A stretch of DNA of 64,000 bases from Nigrospora sphaerica (Eukaryota > Ascomycota > Sordariomycetes > Amphisphaeriales > Apiosporaceae): positions 2,790,001 to 2,854,000 of the forward strand of contig JAGVVL010000025.1 of assembly GCA_018287875.1 (NCBI GenBank), read 5' to 3'. Below the pieces are notes generated by a model. The model made no database searches. It had not been told where the DNA came from and saw only the letters and a program-made list of their open reading frames with translations. Position numbers and translations under genes: made by a program. Below, one piece after another: positions 54,616 to 64,000 of the stretch. Each line of letters starts with the position of its first letter. Within the stretch, counting starts at the first letter, position 1.

Positions 54616-55060
54616 TTAACAATCGGCGTCTCGTACAATGACGTTCCAATCGCCGTCCTCAAAGGTTTGAACCGAAACAAAGTCGCTGGCATTTCCGTAT
54701 ATGCCATGGGTTGACGGACAAGAACCCAGAATGGCACTGGCACTGTTGGCGATCCAACTCCAGCTGTCAAAGTAGTGGGCGGTGGGTGCCTGAAGGGCAA
54801 AAACAGGTCAGCACGTGGATCGGTATTGAGCCATTGTTATACTCACATCATTGCAAATCTAGATGGCCGACTTATAGGAACAACTGACGCGGCCGCAGTT
54901 GCCGGGCCCGGGGCCCTCGGTGAGGCCTCCGCTTAGCCCGCGGAGGTAACTGACTCCGTCTCGAAGTTTCTAGAAGTCGCCCTTCGGAAGGTTGTTGTAG
55001 AGAATGTCGCACGGACAAGTCGCGGGGACAGGTTCATTAGGGATTGTTGTTGGGCGCAAT
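54616..55060 (-). pseudogene. secreted Cys-containing fungal protein, dead
   Basis: Read on the minus strand from about 55060: CPCDILYNNLPKGDF, a TAG, KLRDGVSYLRGLSGG, GPGPGNCGRVSCSYKSAI, a TAG, ICND. A GT-AG intron (54846-54790) follows, then HYFDSWSWIANSASAILGSC and DGDWNVIVRDADC up to TAA at 54618-54616. The GPGPGxCGRVSCSYxSAIWxCND core is common in small secreted proteins of plant- and insect-associated ascomycetes, which have Trp where the second TAG stands. So at least one stop is TGG-to-TAG. The N-terminus with signal peptide is missing or unrecognisable. Function in the family is unknown. Confidence 0.65.
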
Positions 55061-55756
55061 ATGGGGGGTGTGTCGGTGGAGAATTAGAGGGTGGGCGCGA
55101 AATCAGCTAATTAGCCACCCGGTGGCACACTGGGGTCACCACACCAGTTGCTAAGTGCCTTAGGCGGCCTGCCTATGCGAAACGATAGGGAGGAGCCGAA
55201 CGTGCATGAATTTGCGGGAAACGCAGGGAGGAAACTCCCCTCCCCCTTCCGTGGCCCCCATCCCCATGCAGCTCGCACCGCCTTCTCTCTTTAGCCTGTG
55301 AGACAACATGTCACATCTCTGGTGAGCTTACCGTCAGCAGTTCCGACAGTCACCAGGAGCGCGGCCAATCAGAGGCCTTGGCTTTGAGGCTGATGAAAAA
55401 ACAGAATGCCAGGACCCCGTAGCGGCTACGGATCTCCATAACCGCGACTGTCAGATTTGTAATGCTTTGTATTATCGTGAGAGAAGGGTAGGGCATTTCC
55501 ACATATATTGTCTCAAGAATCATGTTATGTCAACGTACTTTGACACGGCAAGGGTCTTCACATCTCCAATGCTGACGCATAAACTCGCCTGCTAGTCCAT
55601 CTCGTAGGCTAGGGCGTCATCCGCAAGTCCATACAAATAGCACGAGATGATGGAAAGAAGAGGAAAAAGTCATGTGCAAATTGCGAGCTTGATTTTTCTC
55701 CGATGAAGTGCTCATGTTAACGTCATAATGTTAGGTATCCCGCCCGTTAGCACGCA
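55061..55756. other. no gene recognised
   Basis: About 700 bp, no supported feature; it precedes a LINE fragment. Confidence 0.45.
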
Positions 55757-56540
55757 CAGGCTGGGGGTATGTCATCTACCAGAATCAGCGCACGCTGCAA
55801 TGCGACTCGGGACGGCTAGGTCCTTCTGAAGTCTTCGACGCGGAGGCGGAAGGGACCTTAGCAGGCTTGAAGGGCGCGTTCCGGCTCGGCCTGCAATACT
55901 ACCCCATACACATCTGCCTCGATAACACCTCAGTAGTGGCCTGCCTCCGGGGCAATCCCGCCGACAGCTCCCAAAAGGCCTTCATCCAGTTCCAAGCCCT
56001 GGCACGGACGGCAAGGGTCATGGTACACTGGGTCCCAGGACACTCAAGGTACAAGGAAACGAAGAAGCGGACCACCTCGTAAAGCTAAAAACCGAGATGA
56101 CACTACCAGGCCCCGAACGGCCTCCGACGATCGCGTATGTAAAACGGACAACGAAGGAAGCCTATAAGACTCTCTTCTAGCGCTGGTGGACTCCCGAAGG
56201 ACCTAGATATAAACGCTGGTCAGACCTCGAGGTAGCGGCTACCAAACGCTGCCCAAAGTGGTCCGTAATGCCACGAAGCATCCTACACCGGTTCCTCGCT
56301 GCCAGGTCTAGACACGCCGACTTTAAATGGTACCATAGGAAGTTCAGACACACGGAAGCTAAGGTCCTATACTTATGCAGCCGAAAGAAAACCCCTGAAC
56401 ACATGACACACTGCCGGAAAACAATTCGGCTTCGACACCTATGGCCCCACTTTGGCACCGATAGACCCCCAGCCACGCAGATGGACTCGACGACTTTCTG
56501 GAAACACCTACTAAGACGGGGATATGGAATGATGGCTTGA
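55757..56540 (+). pseudogene. LINE RNase H and C-terminal fragment
   Basis: AEAEGTLAGLKGAFRLGLQY, then HICLDNTSVVACLRG and VMVHWVPGHSR with NEEADHLVKL one frame over. These are the RNase H motifs (E, DN, and WxPGHxx..NExAD) of a LINE ORF2. The frame changes near 56050. After a TAG near 56178 the frame stays open to 56540 with a Cys/His end (LYLCSRKKTPEHMTHC). No reverse transcriptase is present. It is not the same subfamily as the fragment at 11738. Confidence 0.75.
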
Positions 56541-57050
56541 AATTTGATCAAGCCAATGCACTTTAAATAGGAACGTTCAACCGTTCGCAGTTAGCTATGA
56601 GATACAGACACACACAACACAATTCAACTTGTTGACCACCATCCTTCATGAATACACACTCCCTTTACTCTTGACTTTGAACCTCACTCTTTACCTCCTC
56701 ACTTGCTGCGACCCTTGATTAAGACCATCCACACGTCCTTGATTGTGGTATCTGATATAAGGGCACGCAATCACTCCGTTCGGATCGACCTTACGACCGC
56801 GTCTTTCCACCAGACTCCCTTTATCTGGGGTTTGTCTGTTCTACTATTAGTGTCACCGAAAGAGTTCGAGGCCTTTATTCGTATAACGAAGTTCCAACTA
56901 ATCTGCCCTAGCCTAGAAAGGCAGCGAGCTGCCAACTTCGGCCTCTAGCCACCGACAACCGGGATAGCACACCTCGAAAGGGGTCTCTACTACACTCCCG
57001 TAACCCCTATAAGCACGCTCGTTAAAGTATGAAGCATATCAACCCAATAC
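56541..57050. other. no gene recognised
   Basis: 510 bp, no supported feature between the LINE fragment and the LTR. Confidence 0.45.
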
Positions 57051-57390
57051 TCGGCGGCTAGGTATTGGCACGGGGACGGCCCTCGCGGATCACCCCCTCT
57101 GACACTCTCACCGGACACGACCATAACTGGCGGTGGCAACGGGAACGGCCTATATATAGAACGCCTACCTGGTGCACTGTTACGGCATGGGTACATAGGT
57201 ACAAGGGCATGGCAACGCATGGACGACTTACCGCTGCCTGGCGGTACGTACCGCCGCTGGCTGGATATATTCCTGCCAAACAGTGACTGAGAGGAGCTTG
57301 TTCCTCTTCTTTTCCTCTTCACCTGTAGTTTTCGCATCTCAATAGAACCCTTGGGTCATCAACAGATTCTTCGTTCCTTGAACCGTGACA
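57051..57390 (-). repeat. LTR of a copia-like element (solo or truncated)
   Basis: Read on the minus strand it starts TGTCACGGTTCAAGGAACG at 57390 and shares 57390-57325 with 20650-20718, and 57178-57207 with 17356-17385. A TATATATA sits at 57149-57157. It interrupts a pogo copy: sequence right of 57390 (CAGCCTCGCAAAA) matches the pogo interior near 35951. The left end and the target duplication were not found. Confidence 0.6.
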
Positions 57391-57752
57391 CAGCCTCGCA
57401 AAAGGTCGCAAGATAAAGAAAAAGCGTATACGACATGGAGGAGCACTAGCCATTGGAGAGGCACAAAATATTTTAAATCAAAAGGACGCCGATACGCAAT
57501 TAAGGGAGGAAACACGTGCGAATAGCAGTCGCGTAAGGAGGGCTCAACCTCGCGAACAGCGCTGCGGCACCTGCGGAGAGACCGGTCACAATGCTCGCAC
57601 TTGTCAAATGGAAAAAGGTGTCTTTTAAGAGTCGGAACTAATTAGTTTAAATGAATTTAAGGTGTTATGGCGATATAATTGTCTGATTCTAATGGAATTA
57701 TGCTAGAAAGTGTTCCGTTGACCCACATGTTCCACTGACCTGACATGTACGT
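57391..57752 (+). mobile_element. C-terminal fragment of a second pogo element
   Basis: Similar over most of its length to 35950-36240 of the complete pogo, including the CGTCGETGHNARTC zinc knuckle (near 57570) and the AATTTAAGGTGTT tail. It ends in ACGT followed by TA at 57753-57754, as pogo TIRs do. The rest of the element is missing left of the LTR. Confidence 0.75.
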
Positions 57753-57758
57753 TACCTA

Positions 57759-57804
57759 AGCTAGGGGGTCGATCAAGGGACAGGCCCATCAAACCGCCAC
57801 ACGT
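57759..57804 (+). repeat. third pogo TIR, left
   Basis: Inverted match to 59641-59685 with several substitutions; both contain GGGACAGGCCCA. Confidence 0.8.
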
Positions 57805-57939
57805 CTAGCGACAGTTTAAGGTGTTTCTTTTTGCTTCAATACCGAATATATCAACCACCTACGGTTACATTTATTTAAAAGTCATACTATTCAAATTTTC
57901 ACATTCTGTTCTTTCGTTTGATATCTATTTTATAGATGA

Positions 57940-59570
57940 ACTGCAGCTGGCTGCCGCTCTCCTCCAAGTCTGCCAAGGAGATTCCATCCGGTCTGTCGCC
58001 AAGCAATACAGAGTCTCCAGACACTACCTCACGTCTCGTTTCGAGTGCAAGCCTCTCAAACGCACTGCTAAAAGGCATCATCAAGCCCTCAGTGAGGTCC
58101 AGGAGCACTGGCTAGTCCAGTGGGTGTTGCTCTAGGCCAGACTTGGCTGGGCTCCTCAGCACAACCGCTTCAAGCTCTTCGCGCAGTCAATTATCTGTCA
58201 GTCCGGCAGCAGCCACACCATCGGAGATAGGTGGCATCGCCCTTCTTTTAGGCGCTGGCCGCAGCTGAAGACCATGCTCTCAAGGGAATGGATTTCCAGC
58301 GCGTTAACGGCGCCACACGCGAAAATATCGAGGAGTTCTTCTCGAGGCTGAACGAGGAGCGCATCCGCGACATCCCTAAGGAGCACACATGGAACTTTGA
58401 CGAGGTTGGAGCTCAGATTGGCCTTGGAGACTGCCCTTTTGTTATCGGACCGTCTGCTCTCACGAAGGTCTTCACTCTAGACACCACGAGAGGCGAGTGG
58501 ACGACGTCTCTAGAGTCTGTCTCTGCAGCTGGCCGAGCCCTGTCTCCCCTGGTCATCTTTAAGGGAGGCAGGTCCAAGAGCAATGGTTTACCAAGCAATC
58601 AGACGACGAGGACTTCGCAGACTGGCAATTTGAAGCCTCAGAGGCCGGCTGGACCTCCAATTCAATTGCCCTGCGCTGGCTGAGACAGGTATTCTTGCCA
58701 CAGACTACTCCAGACGACCCCAAGCAGTGGCGCCACCTCATACTCGACGGCCATGCCAGCCACTGCAGCGAGGAGTTCATGTTGGAGTGTTTTGAGGCTA
58801 AGGTCTGGCTGGACTTCCTTCCGGCACACCCCTCGCAGGTCCTCCAGCCTCTGGACCTTGGCCCCTTTTCGGTGTTGAAGCGCGCGTACCGGAAACACCT
58901 TCGCCAGGCCTGCATATCTAGTTTAAAGATGACGCCAAAGAAACCGGAGTTCCTGGAGGCGTGGAATAAGGCTCGGAAGGAAGCCCTAACTCCAGAGCAC
59001 ATTACCACGGGCTGGAAAGCGACCGGTATCTATCCAAGGGACCCCCTTAAGGCCATTAACAGCCGACTAGCAAGGTAAAGGGACCAGGACAGGCTGGAGG
59101 GGTCAACTTGGAGCGTTCTGCAGCTGCTAGAGGACCCCTGCTATCGGAGATGTCCGCTATAGACGTTAAGACCCCAAGGTCTTTAAGGCAGATACAGCAC
59201 ATCCATCGCGAATTACATGTGGTTAACTCAGTGTACAGCAATGCCACCTTACGCCAGGTCTTTAAGAAGACCGGCAAGGCCTTAGACCTTGCAAGTGCCG
59301 AGATCTCCAGCCTTAAGCATGAACGCGACTAATTGGCTGCTACGCTGGATCTCCAGAAGCCCCAAAAACGTCGCAAGGTTCAGAAAACTGCTCAAGAGCG
59401 ATTCGTGGCCATGCTAGACGTTTGCAAAGTCAAGGAGGACTTGGCGACACCTAGTAGTGAGGCTGGTGCAGTCACTACGCAGTCGCTATCGATCGCGTCG
59501 GGAAGTTCGGTTATAGAAAGCATTTCTGACATAGAGGAGGAGATAACAGTCTCTTTGAGCTACTCGGTTT
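57940..59570 (+). pseudogene. pogo-type transposase (DDE_1), broken
   Basis: LAAALLQVCQGDSIRSVAKQ is the psq HTH (about 57945-58005), followed by ALSEVQEHWLVQWVLL (CENP-B/Tc5 HTH) and a stop. The core reads TWNFDEVGAQIG (first Asp, near 58395), LILDGHASHCSEEF (second, near 58745) and QPLDLGPFSVLKRAY (third, near 58845), so all catalytic positions remain. The tail ends with a coiled coil (ASAEISSLKHERD) and a stop at 59330, then an open frame to about 59590. Frames change near 58140-58290, 58600 and 58690. Inactive as read. Confidence 0.8.
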
Positions 59571-59640
59571 GTCTGTATCTATTGTGGTTGTTAAGATAAT
59601 TGGTTTTATTTGCTTTAATATTACATGGCGATGTCTTAAA

Positions 59641-59685
59641 ACACGTGGCGGTTTGGTGGGCCTGTCCCTGATCGATCCCCTAGCT
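59641..59685 (-). repeat. third pogo TIR, right
   Basis: Mate of 57759-57804. Confidence 0.8.
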
Positions 59686-59689
59686 TATC

Positions 59690-61250
59690 CCAGACCCACA
59701 TCACTGCCAAAAGTTGGTACGGGACGGGCGGTCTGCTGTCGCTTAGGGCCATGGGGGTGGGAGGGATCTGCCGGAAGCGAGGCCGCGCGTTGTCTTTTCA
59801 AAGGCGCCCGGTGGCCCCTGTCGATACTGTTGGGTCTTTCGCCGGCGGGCCCTCCGCTGTTGAAGTATTCGCTGCCACAGCTGGCAGCCGGCTAGCAAGC
59901 GTCCTCAGTCGTTCCATATCCATTACGCACGCCGCTGAGGGCGTAGCAGGGCCATGTCACGCACCGCCTGAGCGTCGGTTTGTTCCGTACGCAGCGGTGA
60001 CTGTGGCCCTGCTTCGCGCATCGTCCGCAGGTCTCCGCGTTCTTGCACTGGAAAGCCTTGTGCCCAACCTGCTGGCAGTTGTAGCACTGCTCCGGCCGGT
60101 TACGTCGCTCAAACACGCGTGTGTAGCCCGATTCGCCCCCGGCGTAGAAGAAACTCTCGTCTAGGAACCGGCGGGCGTCGGCCGCTTTCTTCAGGTAGAC
60201 GACCATCGAGCCGTACGCCTTCATGTTGTCCTTCTTGCTCAGCCATACGATCTTAACCACACTCGTTTCGTTTTCTTGCCCAAATGCCTCGGCCGCGCCG
60301 TCTCGCATTTGGTCGTTTTCGTCCAGGACCGCCGTGCGCTTCACGCTGTCCACCTTGATCGGATACAGTTCGTCTCGCAGCACGCGTGCCCCGGGGACGG
60401 CTGTCTTCTCCGCGGCTTGTTTGACAGTCGGTGCTCATCTTCGTTTCGGCAGATGATCTTGATCCGTTGCGGCTTCTTAGGGTCCGTCGTGACCGCGCGG
60501 CATCCCCACTCCTTGTGTTCTTCCATTGCTCCATTTCCTTCTCAATGGCGTTTCGGACCGTGCCGGCTGAGACGTTGGCTCGTTCGTCGTCTCCCAAGTG
60601 GGATGTATCGATAGTGCGGTACAGTGTGTCGGTAAACGACGTCGGCGTCGTGTTCATCGAGCTAAGCGTGCGGACGTTACTGGGCTGGCTCGTCGGCGGC
60701 GTTCGAGCGATCCCCGCATAGGAGGCCTGTGGGCTGGTCTGGGTGCTGATATTGAGGGCCGCGTTGTTCTGGATCTCCTCCAATTGCTCCCGGACGAGCT
60801 TCAATACCTCTGCCATACGTTGATTCTCTTACTTCGATGCTTCATATTGTTCGGACAGCCCTCGGATCAGCCCCTCTTGGCTGCCGATGGTCTCGCTCTG
60901 GGCCGTCACCATCTGCTTCAGGTCCTGGATCTCGGTTCGGGAGTGCGCGACGAGCTCCAGGATCTTCTGGAGGTACGTCCTAGCGGCGCCTCCATCGCGG
61001 CTCTTCTCGGTCGGTTCGGGTGTCCCGGCTTCTCCATCGTCTTCTGCGTCTCGGTTCGCTTTCCCTTAGATTTTGGCCGTCGGCTTCGTCGCGCGATTCG
61101 ATCACCTGCTGGCCGCCGTGGCGGGCTTCGCGATGGTCGTCGCGTTTGGGTTTTGCGACCACAATCGCTTCCTCGGCACGGGCCGCCATGGTCGCGTCTC
61201 TCCGCGCCACCTCAGCTCGCTCAATTCACGACCTTTCGGGCTTAAATGGA
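59690..61250 (-). pseudogene. LINE ORF1 (gag-like) with CCHC knuckles, no ORF2
   Basis: An N-terminal coiled coil/Arg-rich part (61210-60840), MAEVLKLVREQLEEIQNNAA (60816), then a conserved middle in another frame (KVDSVKRTAVLDENDQMRDG, 60350; YGSMVVYLKKAADARRFLDE, 60215). Two zinc knuckles follow, CYNCQQVGHKAFQC (near 60085) and CGRCAKQGHSHRC (near 60035), as in Tad-type ORF1. Frame changes lie near 60520 and 60390. It runs into the third pogo at 59687 with no ORF2 behind it. Confidence 0.75.
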
Positions 61251-61549
61251 AAACAATATCGTACCGTTAGAACTACAGCCATCCGCGAAATCAGTGACCT
61301 CTGGTTCACTCTCTTATTTTTAGTGCACACCCCATAACCGGCGCTCCTGGCGCTGACCATCTATCCCGAGTACTTTAGATGTAGCGTACATAGATCTGAC
61401 AGGTAAGCATTCCATTTCTGGCCCTTGACGTATTGTATGTACACACGTCTGACAGACCTCCATATACTGACGCAAGTCGTCCATTAATGGCCCGTACAAT
61501 TTCCATTCGCACGACACAGCATTACATTGAACTCTCGCGCTACATTCCT
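61251..61549. other. 3' flank of third NLR; no gene
   Basis: 299 bp with no supported feature. Confidence 0.4.
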
Positions 61550-64000
61550 TCACTCTAAGCTACGTATAGTATCAGAACTAGACCTCGATGACCCGTCGCT
61601 CATCATCTTATACGCCTCTTCTAGTAAATCTTTTGAAACCATGCGGTCAGGATCGTCCTCCTCTAGAAAGCCCTTCTCAACGGCCACCACTTGTTCCAGC
61701 AATTCGATCGCCTCCGGGATTCGCCTATCGTCGAGGTATGCCCTTGCGAGCTCGTGCTCGGATGTGAGTCGATCATGATCTCTCTCGTCGAGCGTCTCTT
61801 TCCGCACCGCCACCACGTGCTCGAATATCTCAATCGCCTCCGGGATCCGTCTATCGTCGAGGTATGCGCTTGCGAGGTTATGCTCGGACGCGAGTCGAGA
61901 ATAATCACTCTCCTCGAGCGTCTCTTTCTGCACCGCCACCACCACGTGCTCTAACATCTCGATCGCCTCCGGGATCCGCCTATCGTCGAGGTATGCCCTT
62001 GCGAGCGCGTTCTCGGACGTGAGTCGATCATGATCTCTCTCGTCGAGCGTCTCTTTGCGCACCGCCACCACGTGCTCGAATATCGAGATCGCCTCTGGGA
62101 TCCGCCTATCGTCGAGGTATGCGCTTGCGAGCGCGTGCTCGGACGCGAGTCGAGAATGATCCCTCTCGTCGAGCGTCTCTTTCTCCACCGCCACCACGTG
62201 CTCGAACATCTCGATCGCCTCCGGGATCCGCCTGTCCTTGAGGTATGCCGCTGCGAGCATGTGCTCGGATATGAGTCGAGAATGATCCCTCTCGTCGAGC
62301 GTCTCTTTCTGCACCGCCACCACCACGTGCTCTAACATCTCGATCGCCTCCGGGATCCGCCTATCGTCGAGGTATGCCCTTGCGAGCGCGTTCTCGGACG
62401 TGAGTCGATCATGATCTCTCTCGTCGAGCGTCTCTTTGCGCACCGCCACCACGTGCTCGAATATCGAGATCGCCTCTGGGATCCGCCTATCGTCGAGGTA
62501 TGCGCTTGCGAGCGCGTGCTCGGACGCGAGTCGAGAATGATCCCTCTCGTCGAGCGTCTCTTTCTGCACCGCCACCACGTGCTCTAATATCGAGATCGCC
62601 TCCGGGATCCGCCTATCGTCGAGGTATGCGCTTGCGAGCGCGTGCTCGGACGCGAGTCGAGAATGATCCCTCTCGTCAAGCATCTCTTTCTGCACCGCCA
62701 CCACCACGTGCTCTAACATTTCGATCGCCTCCGGGATCCGCCTATCGTCGAGGTATGCGCTTGCGAGCGCGTGCTCGGACGCGAGTCGAGAATGATCCCT
62801 CTCGTCGAGCGTCTCTTTCCGCACCGCCACCACGTGCTCGAATATCGAGATCGCCTCCGAGATCCGCCTATCGTCGAGGTATGCCCTTGCGAGTTCGTGC
62901 TCGGACGCGAGTCGATTATGATCCCTCTCGTCGAGCGTCTCTTTCTGCACTGCCACCACGTGCTCGAACATCTCGATCGCCTCCGGGATCCGCCTAACGT
63001 TAAGGTATGCCCTTGCGAGCTCGTGCTCGGACACGAGTCGAAAATGATCCCTCTCGTCGAGCGTCTCTTTCCGCACCGCCACCACGTGCTGTAACATTTC
63101 GATCGCCTCCGGGATCCGCCTGTCCTCGAGGTATGTTATTGCAAGCCAATGCTCGGACACGAGTCGGTCGTTATTCTTATTTGGAAGCGTGTCACTCTTC
63201 CAGCGCACGACTTTCTCATAGCATTGCACGGCTTCCTTAAAACGCCGGTCTATGTATAAGCACTTTCCAACCCGGTAATAAAGATCGAACCGCTCATTAA
63301 CCCGATACGCTTTGCTACCGTTAAGAAGCTGGAACGCGTGAGGAAGGTATGCTTGCCATACGAGGCGGTTAGCGCGATCCGACGATGGAAAGATGGACTC
63401 CAAATGCTGGAGAGCCTGGACCGTCGTCTCCTCCGTGCGCGCCGCTTTCCCGATCCACACTTTGGTCGCTAAATGCACGAGGCTGTGCATGTCATATAGC
63501 TCCTTATCTTCTCGGATAGCGAGGAACGCGTAGCCGCATAACGTGCCGATTGCGCTCTCCGTCTCCACTGACTCGGTGTCTGGGAGGAGAGAGCGCGGAA
63601 TTGCTTTCGGCTCAATACACGAGATGAAGGATAGTAGATCGGCGGCAACGTTGTCAATGCTTTGGATCTGGTCGAAGGACACGAGCCATGTGGTCGCCAC
63701 TGCGTTTTTCGACTCCCGATACCGTGTCGCGTCCTTGAACTCCCGGCTCATCAGCCCTACCACGTCCCGCTCTGTACCATGGAGGAGTTCGAGGTACCTC
63801 CGAACTGTCACTTGTCGATTGCAGTTCAGGTACGCGGCCGCTTGTGTGATCGCCAAGGGTAAATGTTCGAGCTTTTGCAGCAGCTTGATTGCGATAGCCT
63901 TGTCCTGGATGAGTTCCCTCCGAAAAAGCGACTTCTCTAGGAGGCCCATGGCCTCCGATAGATCCATCTCGTGGAGCTCGACCACATCGCTTCCCGCCAC
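61550..64000 (-). CDS. NLR with NB-ARC and TPR array, 3' part (start outside)
   Basis: An unbroken frame of 816 residues enters from the right edge. It begins inside the NB-ARC: LEHLPLAITQAAAYLN near 63860 is the GLPL-type motif, SFDQIQSIDNVAADLLSF the winged-helix region, and MHSLVHLATKVWI (63490) the MHD-like motif. A helical linker (63450-63250) leads to 12 TPR units of 42-43 residues (LDERDHSRLASEHALASAYL..) at about 63180-61680 and a short Ser-rich end at stop 61552-61550. The P-loop and N-terminal effector domain lie beyond 64000. Unit-to-unit identity is very high, unlike the diverged TPRs of the NLR at 23305. A likely intracellular receptor; no breaks. Confidence 0.88.
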   Translation of the reverse strand: MAGSDVVELHEMDLSEAMGLLEKSLFRRELIQDKAIAIKLLQKLEHLPLAITQAAAYLNCNRQVTVRRYLELLHGTERDVVGLMSREFKDATRYRESKNAVATTWLVSFDQIQSIDNVAADLLSFISCIEPKAIPRSLLPDTESVETESAIGTLCGYAFLAIREDKELYDMHSLVHLATKVWIGKAARTEETTVQALQHLESIFPSSDRANRLVWQAYLPHAFQLLNGSKAYRVNERFDLYYRVGKCLYIDRRFKEAVQCYEKVVRWKSDTLPNKNNDRLVSEHWLAITYLEDRRIPEAIEMLQHVVAVRKETLDERDHFRLVSEHELARAYLNVRRIPEAIEMFEHVVAVQKETLDERDHNRLASEHELARAYLDDRRISEAISIFEHVVAVRKETLDERDHSRLASEHALASAYLDDRRIPEAIEMLEHVVVAVQKEMLDERDHSRLASEHALASAYLDDRRIPEAISILEHVVAVQKETLDERDHSRLASEHALASAYLDDRRIPEAISIFEHVVAVRKETLDERDHDRLTSENALARAYLDDRRIPEAIEMLEHVVVAVQKETLDERDHSRLISEHMLAAAYLKDRRIPEAIEMFEHVVAVEKETLDERDHSRLASEHALASAYLDDRRIPEAISIFEHVVAVRKETLDERDHDRLTSENALARAYLDDRRIPEAIEMLEHVVVAVQKETLEESDYSRLASEHNLASAYLDDRRIPEAIEIFEHVVAVRKETLDERDHDRLTSEHELARAYLDDRRIPEAIELLEQVVAVEKGFLEEDDPDRMVSKDLLEEAYKMMSDGSSRSSSDTIRSLE
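61680..63190 (-). repeat. TPR-coding 126/129-bp tandem array, 12 units
   Basis: Units of 126 bp, or 129 bp where VVVAVQKE has an extra Val codon (four units), end in CTCGTCGAGCGTCTC on the plus strand. Two neighbouring units around 62050-62300 and 62430-62680 are copied as a block: the pair ending ISIFEHVVAVRKET then SENALARAYL occurs twice. Confidence 0.93.

Larger units (their letters stand above)
57759..59685 (+). mobile_element. third pogo-type element, 1,927 bp, full length
   Basis: Inverted ends begin AGCTAGGGGGTCGATC (57759) and end GATCGATCCCCTAGCT (59685), about 45 bp with a few mismatches, flanked by TA (57757-57758 and 59686-59687). It lies four bases from the end of the second pogo copy. 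It encodes a broken transposase of a different subfamily. Confidence 0.85.

Noticed and set aside
61680..63190. Long plus-strand ORFs across the TPR array as genes
   Set aside because: They are shadows of the minus-strand TPR frame: short, Arg/His-rich and without a domain.

Overview
The window is nuclear DNA of a filamentous ascomycete (Pezizomycotina, probably a sordariomycete). The evidence is genes with 44-90 bp GT-AG introns, fungal NLR (STAND) genes, a HET domain, a PNS1-type transporter, and a transposon set typical of these fungi: Fot1/pogo, Hop-like MULE, Tad-like LINEs and LTR remnants. I saw no bacterial, viral, rRNA, tRNA or CRISPR signal. The window looks like a repeat-rich accessory compartment.

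Layout. 1-11 kb: a solo LTR, a broken SUR7/PalI-like membrane gene, a WW-domain gene, relics of an O-methyltransferase and a P450 (a dead secondary-metabolism pair), a coiled-coil membrane protein, a small secreted protein and a helix-turn-helix protein with pentapeptide repeats. 11-21 kb: a foldback element carrying an RNase H fragment, a fungal hypothetical gene, and a LysM/CBM18/GH18 chitinase pseudogene cut off by MULE sequence. Next to it lies a complete 3,025-bp MULE with 103-bp inverted repeats and a 9-bp target duplication. 21-34 kb: an intact tail-anchored hypothetical protein, a Dabb protein, and a divergent NLR pair. The pair is an intact NB-ARC/TPR protein on the minus strand and a giant HET / HeLo-like / NACHT / ankyrin / ZZ protein on the plus strand, sharing about 0.7 kb of upstream DNA. 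34-47 kb: a second solo LTR, a full-length pogo element with a broken transposase, a decayed NAD-epimerase-like gene, a PNS1 choline-transporter-like gene and two membrane-protein genes. 47-64 kb: a truncated Tad-like LINE, a second NAD-epimerase-like gene, a dead secreted-protein gene, an LTR and two adjacent pogo copies, a LINE ORF1, and the 3' part of a third NLR with a nearly perfect TPR array that runs off the window.

How it fits together. The three NLRs are candidates for non-self recognition. Two carry repeat arrays of very high internal identity, the class known to diversify quickly in fungi. The TE nest is a plausible source of rearrangement around them.

Caution on gene breaks. Many open genes are interrupted only by single-base deficits in homopolymers, with no nonsense mutations: the HET NLR, PNS1, Dabb, the second epimerase and the MULE transposase tail. 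This pattern suits uncorrected long-read deletions better than decay. By contrast the chitinase, the first pogo, the first epimerase and the 54.6-kb secreted gene carry stop codons, several of them TGG-to-TAG. That fits genuine decay, possibly by repeat-induced point mutation.
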